A stretch of 8,928 nucleotides of DNA from Gemmatimonadaceae bacterium (GTDB lineage: Bacteria; Gemmatimonadota; Gemmatimonadetes; Gemmatimonadales; Gemmatimonadaceae). The stretch covers positions 1-8,928 of the forward strand of contig JANWKK010000107.1 in assembly GCA_025451425.1 (NCBI GenBank). Reading direction: 5' to 3'. Both the position numbers and the translations under genes were made by a program. The stretch's first letter is position 1. The number at the start of each line of letters is the position of its first letter. The notes beneath the pieces were generated by a model, which was not told the origin of the DNA, did not search any database, and was given only the letters and a program-made list of their open reading frames with translations. Positions 1 to 5,252 of the stretch are shown piece by piece.

Positions 1-376
1 GGCTATCGACGTTTATGATGTTATCGATCGTGAGCGCAAATATTACGGGAATACGAGGCCGCAGTGGCCTCATGCGTTCCGTCGCGAAGCGCAGCGCGAC
101 CGAGCCGACGGCGACAATTGCATCCAGATGAAGGCCGCGGTACTTGTCGGCGAAGTAGGTCGCCAGTTGCGGCGTTCGTCCCGGGAAGCGATCGAAGTCG
201 AGGAATTCCTCGTAGAACTCGACCGGCACGGCGATCTCGTTGCGCACCGTACGTCGCAACTGCTGCGTGAAGACCGCGACGGCTGGGGCTTCCGGCGGCA
301 GCCCGAAGAGCAGCAGGATCCGCACGGGCTCCTGCGCGGGCTGGGCGCGCATGGTTCTTGGGGCGCCAACACTCAT
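1..376 (-). CDS. Sensor protein with periplasmic-binding-like N-terminal domain, probable histidine kinase (partial)
   Basis: The gene is cut by the window edge, so only about 125 N-terminal residues are visible from ATG 376. They resemble the ABC-transporter substrate-binding-like sensor module found at the N-terminus of some membrane histidine kinases. There is a first strand (VRILLLFG), a segment FYEEFLDFDRFPG matching the family's 'seFLDlsrFpg' signature, then DAIVAVGSVALRFA and PVIFA. Start choice is unsettled. In-frame codons upstream of ATG 376 add a good signal-peptide-like stretch (RVCVVFGVALF, ending near MRA-Q), but only CTG codons (412, 424) could initiate there, and no Shine-Dalgarno sequence is visible at any option. 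It lies 121 nt downstream of the response regulator on the same strand, which supports a two-component pair. Seen: the sensor-like domain. Inferred: the kinase half, which is outside the window. It could instead be a lone substrate-binding protein. Confidence 0.6.
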   Translation of the reverse strand, partial: MSVGAPRTMRAQPAQEPVRILLLFGLPPEAPAVAVFTQQLRRTVRNEIAVPVEFYEEFLDFDRFPGRTPQLATYFADKYRGLHLDAIVAVGSVALRFATERMRPLRPRIPVIFALTIDNIINVDS

Positions 377-497
377 GAAGAGTGCGACGCCGAAGACGAC
401 GCAGACGCGCAGGGCCGGATCTAGTGACAGGGGAGGTTCGGTGCGATGCTGTCTTTACGAAGGGAGCGAGTTGCTGATAGGAGATCTCGACGACAGA

Positions 498-929
498 TCA
501 GATCTGGGAACAGGTAGCCGTTTCGCGGCAAAGAAACGGTCGTACGAGTGCGATGAGTGCTTCGGTATCGAACGGCTTCCGCAGGTAGCCGCACGCGCCA
601 GCACGTCGCGCGAGGCGTGAGGAAGGAATGTCTTCGTGCGCCGTGATGAAGATGATCGGCGTCGACGAGCCAAGCGTGGTCAGCCGATCCTGAAGCTCGA
701 ATCCGCTCAGCCTTCCGAGATGTACGTCGAGCACGATGCACTGCGGCTCGCCCCGCGTGGTCCGCTCGAGAAATTCTTCCGCCGACGCGAAAGTCTCGAC
801 GCGGATTCCATCGACACCAAAGACCCGGGCAAGTGAGCACCGAATTGACGGATCGTCGTCAATGATGGCGACCCAAGGCTCGGTGCCGTTCGGCGAGCGC
901 GCGACGGCCAGTTGCTGTAACGACAACAC
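498..929 (-). CDS. Receiver-only (FixJ-like) response regulator
   Basis: This 143-residue protein is a single CheY/FixJ-type receiver domain. It has the acidic pocket D24-D25-D26, the phospho-acceptor D68 in CIVLDVHLG, the switch T96 in FITAHED and the conserved K118 in YLRKPFD. The chain ends about 20 residues after the lysine, so there is no LuxR-type DNA-binding output; it probably acts by protein contact or in a phosphorelay. I chose GTG 929 because a G-rich Shine-Dalgarno-like run (936-943) sits 6 nt upstream. An in-frame TTG at 1013 would add 28 residues unrelated to the receiver fold and would run through the palindrome at 994-1017. It is followed on the same strand by the sensor gene at 1-376, its likely partner. 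The receiver assignment is firm. The exact start and the partner are inferred. Confidence 0.88.
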   Translation of the reverse strand: MLSLQQLAVARSPNGTEPWVAIIDDDPSIRCSLARVFGVDGIRVETFASAEEFLERTTRGEPQCIVLDVHLGRLSGFELQDRLTTLGSSTPIIFITAHEDIPSSRLARRAGACGYLRKPFDTEALIALVRPFLCRETATCSQI

Positions 930-935
930 GCGAAA

Positions 936-943
936 TCCCCCCC
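936..943 (-). promoter_or_regulatory. Ribosome-binding site supporting GTG 929
   Basis: On the minus strand this is a run of seven G followed by A, then six bases, then GTG. It can pair with the anti-Shine-Dalgarno CCUCC with G-U wobble. It is the reason for preferring the short form of the response regulator. Confidence 0.5.
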
Positions 944-993
944 TGACGAACACGACCGGACGCTGGGAAAATTTCCGACGGGTCAGGCTCGCA

Positions 994-1017
994 ACCATTG
1001 GACTTTGGTCCAACGGT
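994..1017. promoter_or_regulatory. 24-bp imperfect palindrome, candidate operator
   Basis: The arms ACCaTTGGAC and GTCCAAcGGT are complementary at 9 of 10 positions and surround a TTTG spacer. The palindrome lies about 65 bp upstream of the response-regulator GTG, in the region between divergent genes, where an operator or promoter would be expected. No transcription factor can be named. It may also be a hairpin in the leader RNA. Confidence 0.35.
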
Positions 1018-1049
1018 GTGGTGAGACGTTGCTAAACCCTCTGCACGTG

Positions 1050-1129
1050 CTAGGGGCTAGGGGCTAGGTGCTAGAAAGGAGCGGAGTACCTAGCCCCTAG
1101 CCCCCCTAGCCTCTCACCCATCGGCCTAG
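1050..1129. repeat. CTAG-rich intergenic repeat with inverted arms
   Basis: Eight CTAG tetramers lie within 80 bp. On the left they recur every 7 bp (unit CTAGGGG or CTAGGTG, at 1050, 1057, 1064 and 1071). On the right the complementary units start at 1090, 1097, 1106 and 1126. The left arm 1050-1068 is the reverse complement of the right arm 1089-1109 apart from two extra bases, leaving a 20-nt loop. CTAG is usually scarce in bacterial DNA, so this density is striking. Related copies occur at 2173-2223 and 8354-8364. The repeat directly abuts the truncated DUF1214 fragment. Confidence 0.75.
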
Positions 1130-1141
1130 CCCCTCTGTCCA

Positions 1142-1567
1142 ATGGGTTCGCGCTCGGGCATGGCGTACTCTCCCGGCATGAGGCCCGCGCTCGTTCGCCG
1201 CACGCAAAGCGGCCGCGTCGATTTCGCGTTCGTCTTGTATCGCGGTAATCGCAAGACGTACAAGCTAGCCGTTGCGATGCCAATGCCCGGCAAACTGCTC
1301 TGGTCGGTGACGCTTTGTGATCCGGCCCGGGATGGTGACGCGCTCGGGTACCGCGACTCGGCCACGCGACGCGCTTCGTTCGAGCTGAAGGAAGAGCCCG
1401 GCGCCTCGTTCAAACCGTACCTCGGGCCGTTCGTGCCTAACGGTTCACGGTGCCACTGCATCAAGACGATGTCGGGCCGCGGCTGGTATACCCAATGTCG
1501 CATTTACGCCCCGAGGAGCTCGCGATCCGTTGTCGATGGAGCACTCGCGACGATCGCGGTACGTTGA
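1142..1567 (+). CDS. DUF1214-domain protein, C-terminal fragment (probable remnant)
   Basis: The 141-codon frame shows recognisable colinearity with the C-terminal DUF1214 domain of DUF1254/DUF1214 proteins. Blocks include RKTYKLAVAMPMPGKLLWSVTL (residues about 37-58, matching the family 'ktYkLtvp.PvPaklfWSvTvYD'), FELKEEPGASFKPYLGP (about 93-109) and CIKTMSGRGWY (about 119-129), then a strand ending RIYAPR. The function of the family is not established. The N-terminal DUF1254 part is absent, and the sequence immediately upstream is the CTAG repeat. Several normally conserved positions are changed (YD to CD; the usual FRIYGPE to CRIYAPR). The last 20 residues diverge from the expected 'DGSW.PGD' ending in a way that fits an indel. 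GC-rich third positions persist. It could be a short functional protein, but a decaying fragment is more likely. The start at ATG 1142 is arbitrary; 1160 and 1178 are alternatives. Confidence 0.55.
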   Translation: MGSRSGMAYSPGMRPALVRRTQSGRVDFAFVLYRGNRKTYKLAVAMPMPGKLLWSVTLCDPARDGDALGYRDSATRRASFELKEEPGASFKPYLGPFVPNGSRCHCIKTMSGRGWYTQCRIYAPRSSRSVVDGALATIAVR

Positions 1568-1593
1568 TTCACTTCTCGTAGCTGGAGGCCGCA

Positions 1594-2166
1594 GTGGACG
1601 GATCTTACACACCAATCAGCAGCATGTTGTCTCGAGGCTGGGCGTTTCTTTTGTTGCGAGGCTTCGCGGCAATCGCCTTTGGCATCCTCACGTGGGTGCG
1701 TCCGAGCATCTCACTCCTCGCGCTGGTATTTCTCTTCGGCGTCTACGCCCTCATCGATGGCATCCTCGCGGCATGGACCGCGATCAGCAGCCGCGAAGAG
1801 CAGGAGTACTGGTGGGTGTTACTGCTTGGCGGGCTCATTGGCATCGGCGTCGGGTTGCTGACTTTCGCCAATCCCAACATCACCGCACTCGCGTTGCTCT
1901 TCTACATCGCCGTCTGGGCGATCGCCACGGGCGTTCTCGAGATCGTGGTCGCCATTCGCGTGCGAAAGGAGGTCGATGGCGAGTGGCGCCTCATTCTCGC
2001 CGGCGTCGCGTCCGTGTTGTTCGGCGCCTTCCTCATGGCGCGTCCTGGCAGTGGAGCGCTCACGGTGTTGTGGGTGATCGGCACATACGCCGTGCTTTTC
2101 GGTATTCTGCTCGTTATGCTCGCGTTCAAAGTACGCGGAGTTGCGAAAAAGCTAGCACACGCGTGA
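1594..2166 (+). CDS. HdeD-family (DUF308) six-helix membrane protein
   Basis: This 190-residue integral membrane protein has six predicted helices, at about 15-34, 39-63, 72-91, 94-121, 131-149 and 153-178. They are arranged as repeated helix pairs typical of HdeD/DUF308 proteins, with the family-like start LSRGWAFLLLRGFAAIAFGI and repeated small-residue helices. E. coli HdeD is linked to acid resistance at high cell density; for most homologues the role is unknown, so a stress-related inner-membrane role is the most that can be said. GTG 1594 is chosen because GGAGG (1584-1588) lies 5 nt upstream. ATG 1624 would still keep all helices but lacks such a site. It follows the DUF1214 fragment by 26 nt and is convergent with the HD-GYP gene, with a CTAG repeat pair in between. 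Confidence 0.85.
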   Translation: MDGSYTPISSMLSRGWAFLLLRGFAAIAFGILTWVRPSISLLALVFLFGVYALIDGILAAWTAISSREEQEYWWVLLLGGLIGIGVGLLTFANPNITALALLFYIAVWAIATGVLEIVVAIRVRKEVDGEWRLILAGVASVLFGAFLMARPGSGALTVLWVIGTYAVLFGILLVMLAFKVRGVAKKLAHA

Positions 2167-2172
2167 GGCGCG

Positions 2173-2223
2173 AGGGGCTAGGCGAAGTAGCGGAAGCCCT
2201 GGCCCGTATTCTCTAGCCCCTAG
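2173..2223. repeat. CTAG-type inverted repeat between convergent genes, possible bidirectional terminator
   Basis: A 9-bp arm AGGGGCTAG (2173-2181) is perfectly complementary to CTAGCCCCT (2213-2221) across a 31-nt loop, and a further CTAG follows at 2220. The element fills the gap between the ends of the HdeD and HD-GYP genes, which converge here. That placement is what a shared terminator would need, although there is no T-tract. It uses the same CTAGGGG unit as the element at 1050-1129. Confidence 0.55.
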
Positions 2224-2227
2224 CTCC

Positions 2228-4132
2228 TCAGAATTGCCGCCAATCCTCCTCGAGAATCTTTCGGTACGATTCACTCTCGAGGAGGATTTGGACGAGGTCG
2301 CCGTCGAGAAGCCCCTCCTTCGCCTCGGCGCGCAGAATGTCGAGCGCTTTCTCCGGAGAGACCGCCGCCTTGTACGGCCGATCGGATTCCGTGAGCGCGT
2401 CGAAGATGTCGGCGAGCGTGATGATCCGCGTCTGAACGGGGATCTCGTCGCCCGCGAGCTGCCTCGGATAACCGGTGCCGTTCAGCTTCTCATGATGGCC
2501 ATAGGCGTAGTTGGGCAAATTGCGCAGGTCGTCGGTCCACGGAATCTTGATGAGGAACTGATACGTCTCCGCGACGTGTGACTCGATCTCAGCACGTTCG
2601 TGCCCATTGAGATTCCCTCTTGCAAGGCGCAAGTACTGCAATTCCTCCGTCGTCAGGTACGGCATCAGAGTACCATCGGGCCGGCGGAAGGTATGCCTCG
2701 CAATGATCGCCAACTCCGTCGAGGGTACCCGCTCGAGCATCGCGGGCTCGTTGGCCTCGCGCACGATCTCGCGCATGCGATGCAGTTCGTCGAGCGCCGC
2801 GGCGAGCTCCGTTTCGCCGTTCCTCGAATGCGACTGGCAGTGCTCGAGCTCGAGTGTCCGTCGTATCAGATCGAACCGCGCATCGATCCGCTCCCAGAGC
2901 AAAGGCGGCAGCTTTTTCGCCTTGATGAGCACATCCTCTCGCACCGCGACCTTGCCGAAATCGTGGAGCAGCGCGGCGAATCGGAGCTCACGGAGCTGCT
3001 TCTGCGTAAACTGCACTTGCCGGTATCGTCCGCGACCTGCGCGTTCGACTGCCTCGGCGAGCCCGATGCTGAGCGCCGCAACGCGGAGGGAGTGCCCGGC
3101 CGTTGTCGGATCACGCTGGTCGATCGCCGTCACCGACGCCTTCACGAAGCTCTCGAGCATTCGCTCGATCCGCGCATAGAGACGTGAGTTTTCGATCGAG
3201 ATCGCAGCCTGGCTCGCCAGCGAGCGCGCGAGCTCGACCTCGCGCGCCGTGTACGGAAGAACATACCGATCGGCGGCCTCCTTGCTCGTTACGCGGGCGC
3301 GGGGGTCCGACTTGCGGTTCACGAATACGAGCACGCCGACAAGATGGTCTCGCCGGTCGACCAACGGGACGATGAGCATTGAACGTCGGCGATACCGATA
3401 CCTCTCATCGAACGCCGGGTCCATCACGAAGCTCGCGTCGGCAGGCAGATCGTGGGCGTCTTCGATCACGATGACCTTTTTTGTCTTGGCAGCGTGCCCC
3501 ACGATGCTGCTGTCGTCCACGGGCAAGGGGGCTAGGTCGATATCAAAGTTCTGAATCGTGTCGAAGTCGACGTGCACGACATGAAGCGTTGTTGGCGCGT
3601 CGTCGTCGCTGTCGCCGAGAAGCAGCCCTGCGCCATCGCTCTCGGTGACGCGTTTGCCGAGTTCAACGATCTGACGGAGCAGTTGCTCCTGATCGTGCTC
3701 GAGCATGAGCGACATTCCGAGCTTGTTCAGCTCGCGGAGCTCGCGCCTCGCCCTCGCGAGCTTCCGCCGTCGTTGCGTTGCTGTCAGAAGCGCGCACGAT
3801 AGCTGACAAGCGGCCGCAACGAGACGACGCTGGAGAACCGGCGAGCTGATCGCGGCAATCGACAGTGTCGCGCGTCCGCCGAGCGCGCTTTCCGCTTGGG
3901 CGTCTGCCGGAACGAGCACGATGTGCCGTGCCAAACGTCGAAGCTGATCTACACGGTCGAGCATCGACTCGTCAACGATCACGACGGCCGCCTCGCCGTC
4001 GTCGCTCCGCGATGCGAGCAGCTCGTCCACCGAGTTGCCCGCGTCGTCGGCCGCATTGACACCGTTTGCCAAGCTCGGCGGGTTGCGATAGACACGACAA
4101 GCGTACTTGCTCTGCTCTGGATCACCCGCCAC
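2228..4132 (-). CDS. GAF and HD-GYP domain phosphohydrolase with degenerate N-terminal receiver-like region
   Basis: This 634-residue soluble protein is probably a cyclic-di-GMP phosphodiesterase or related phosphohydrolase. Residues about 48-112 look like a degenerate receiver (VVIVDES, HIVLVPAD) without a convincing phosphorylation site. A short coiled coil (about 115-138) leads into a GAF domain (about 140-315; LIVPLVDRRDHLVGVLVF). The catalytic part starts near 325, with GHSLRV (H347), LLHDFGK (H390, D391, K394), ESHV (H519), the GYP signature YGHHEKLNGTGYP (H546, H547, GYP 554-556) and LADIFDAL (D575). All expected metal ligands are therefore present. The segment between HDxGK and H519 is about 100 residues longer than in compact HD-GYP domains, as in the extended subclass. 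GTG 4132 has GAGGA upstream. It lies 118 nt downstream of the AhpD-like gene on the same strand, so co-transcription is possible but a hairpin (4178-4217) intervenes. The family assignment is firm; the substrate is inferred. Confidence 0.92.
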   Translation of the reverse strand: MAGDPEQSKYACRVYRNPPSLANGVNAADDAGNSVDELLASRSDDGEAAVVIVDESMLDRVDQLRRLARHIVLVPADAQAESALGGRATLSIAAISSPVLQRRLVAAACQLSCALLTATQRRRKLARARRELRELNKLGMSLMLEHDQEQLLRQIVELGKRVTESDGAGLLLGDSDDDAPTTLHVVHVDFDTIQNFDIDLAPLPVDDSSIVGHAAKTKKVIVIEDAHDLPADASFVMDPAFDERYRYRRRSMLIVPLVDRRDHLVGVLVFVNRKSDPRARVTSKEAADRYVLPYTAREVELARSLASQAAISIENSRLYARIERMLESFVKASVTAIDQRDPTTAGHSLRVAALSIGLAEAVERAGRGRYRQVQFTQKQLRELRFAALLHDFGKVAVREDVLIKAKKLPPLLWERIDARFDLIRRTLELEHCQSHSRNGETELAAALDELHRMREIVREANEPAMLERVPSTELAIIARHTFRRPDGTLMPYLTTEELQYLRLARGNLNGHERAEIESHVAETYQFLIKIPWTDDLRNLPNYAYGHHEKLNGTGYPRQLAGDEIPVQTRIITLADIFDALTESDRPYKAAVSPEKALDILRAEAKEGLLDGDLVQILLESESYRKILEEDWRQF

Positions 4133-4177
4133 GTCCGTCCTCGATGGGTACTGACGCGGTTCTCTGGTGAACGGCGT

Positions 4178-4217
4178 GTGCCGACGGGCCCGCGAATTCC
4201 ACGCAGGCCGTCGGCAC
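4178..4217. terminator. 10-bp inverted repeat between the AhpD-like and HD-GYP genes
   Basis: GTGCCGACGG (4178-4187) pairs perfectly with CCGTCGGCAC (4208-4217) over a 20-nt spacer. It lies in the 118-nt gap downstream of the candidate selenoprotein and upstream of the HD-GYP start. There is no T-tract on either strand, so it may be an attenuator, a processing hairpin or an operator rather than a classical terminator. Confidence 0.4.
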
Positions 4218-4250
4218 TTCGTCCAATGTCTCGACTGAGGCGCGCTCGGC

Positions 4251-4829
4251 CTACAGATAGCCGCGCTTGAGCAGGAACTGTCCCGCTTTCGAGTAATACC
4301 GATCTGCCGGAAGCTCCCAGCCTAACGTATCAGCGAGACGATCGTAGGTATTGAACAGGAACGCAACATAAAACGCGTCGACGATCGCTTCGCGCGTCAC
4401 GCCGGCATCGAGCACTGGCTGGATATCACGCGCCGAAAGCGAATCCGGTACGAGCGTGAATTTCTCGAGGAGTCCGAGCATCGCGCGGAGCTTCTCGCTG
4501 ATCGGTGCCGTCTGGTAGTCGGCCAGCACGAGCTCCGTGACGCCATCGCCTAACGCTGCCTCCGCGACCGCGGAGTGAGCGTTCGTTCAAAAGACGCACT
4601 GGTTGCGTCGCGAGACGAATGCGGCAAACGTCTCGCGTTCACCCACCGACCAGGCCGAGGGTCCGCGCATGACCTGCTGCGTGAGCCGCGAGAAGGGTTT
4701 GCCGAAGTACTCCTTGCGATAGAGCAGCGTCCGAACGACGCCTGGCGCATGTCCCGCCATGATGCGCATGGCCGCGAGCCTGAGCTTGTCGCCGAGCGAA
4801 TGGCCGCGATGGACTCGCTGCAGTCTCAT
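4251..4829 (-). CDS. AhpD/CMD-family redox protein, candidate selenoprotein with in-frame TGA (CxxU)
   Basis: Read through one TGA (4589-4587), the frame gives 192 residues of one continuous AhpD/carboxymuconolactone-decarboxylase-family protein. Before the TGA it has GVVRTLLYRKEYFGKPF and the helix WSVGERETFAAFVSRRNQC. After it come AEAALGD, SEKLRAMLGLLEKFTL and AFLFNTYDRLADTLGWELP, ending LLKRGYL. The TGA is residue 81, exactly where the second cysteine of CxxCxxxH belongs (C78-V-F-U81-T-N-A-H85). There is no frame change, no other internal stop, and the true stop is TAG. A SECIS-like hairpin follows (4553-4582). Cys homologues use the CxxC as a peroxidatic or disulfide redox centre, so selenocysteine would replace the resolving or attacking thiol. 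ATG 4829 overlaps the stop of the upstream 102-residue gene by ATGA, indicating translational coupling. Alternatives are a recent nonsense pseudogene or a sequencing error; both are made unlikely by the second, independent case at 6598-7164. Confidence 0.85.
4553..4582 (-). promoter_or_regulatory. Candidate bacterial SECIS stem-loop for TGA 4589
   Basis: Starting 4 nt after the TGA on the minus strand: outer stem ACGCT/AGCGT (5 bp), a 2x2 internal loop (CA/GC), inner stem CTCCGC/GCGGAG (6 bp) and apical loop GGTC. The apical loop starts 17 nt after the TGA and its first base is G. Both features fit the published bacterial SECIS model, in which SelB binds an apical-loop G about 16-37 nt downstream. 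The bases lie inside codons of the AhpD-like gene, as expected for bSECIS elements. Confidence 0.75.
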
Positions 4830-5134
4830 AATGTGTCCTTGGTGTTCTCGAGGGCAGCGAGGCCCGCCAGAAGACGTTTGCGCGAGGCACCCAACGAGGC
4901 ACTCACGATGATCTCGAAGAGCTCATCATCGTCGTATTTTTTCTGGAGCCGCACCAGATCCTCGTCCGTCACCTGGTAGGCGTGGTCGTGAATCTTGTCG
5001 ATGAGCAGCTGTAGCTCGGGCGGAAGGCCTTTTCGATCTGCCGCGGCGCGTCGAAGCGCTTCGTCGGTCTCACCGGCTCCGTCGAGGACGCGCTTGAGCA
5101 CCTGATCGCGCAACGTCGCGTGCGGGTCTTTCAT
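4826..5134 (-). CDS. Small Cys-less CMD-like protein, coupled partner of the AhpD-like selenoprotein
   Basis: The 102-residue protein has a helical C-terminal half (about 38-96) with AYQVTDEDLVRLQ and DDELFEIIVSASLGASRKRLLAGLAALE. This resembles the last helices of the CMD fold ('sdeeIfEivl.aalgn...RLa.al') but contains no cysteine, so it cannot catalyse CxxC chemistry itself. The N-terminal part is polar and charged. Its stop overlaps the ATG of the selenoprotein candidate (ATGA), so the two are translationally coupled and probably form a complex; a structural or regulatory subunit is my inference. ATG 5134 is chosen because the longer open frame, back to 5401, runs antisense into the permease and reads as non-protein-like sequence. 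No clear Shine-Dalgarno site is visible, but CATAAT lies 9-14 nt upstream and could be a -10 box for a nearly leaderless mRNA. Confidence 0.75.
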   Translation of the reverse strand: MKDPHATLRDQVLKRVLDGAGETDEALRRAAADRKGLPPELQLLIDKIHDHAYQVTDEDLVRLQKKYDDDELFEIIVSASLGASRKRLLAGLAALENTKDTL

Positions 5135-5252
5135 GCGCCGATTATGAATAGGTCTTTGAATCGATGGAAGCCCCAGTCTGGCAATCTTTGCGCCCTTGCG
5201 AGGCGCGATCCCCACACCAAGGTTAGGCGCCGTGCACGCGTCCAATTCTCCA

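Noticed and set aside
930..1013. N-terminal extension of the response regulator to TTG 1013
   Set aside because: The extra residues do not fit a receiver fold and would cover a palindrome. GTG 929 has a G-rich ribosome-binding-like run at the right spacing.
1126..1503. Minus-strand ORF of 125 codons opposite the DUF1214 fragment
   Set aside because: Its translation has no family resemblance, while the plus-strand frame matches DUF1214 over long blocks.
2600..3187. Long plus-strand ORFs of about 190 codons opposite the HD-GYP gene
   Set aside because: They are shadows produced by the GC-rich codons of the real gene. Their translations are biased to Arg and Ser and have no domain signatures.
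4587..4829. Treating the two halves of each AhpD-like protein as separate small genes or as frameshift pseudogenes (also 4251-4529, 6598-6879, 6916-7164)
   Set aside because: The halves are in the same frame with no missing residues. The break is a single TGA at a catalytic Cys position in both genes, and each is followed by a SECIS-like hairpin.
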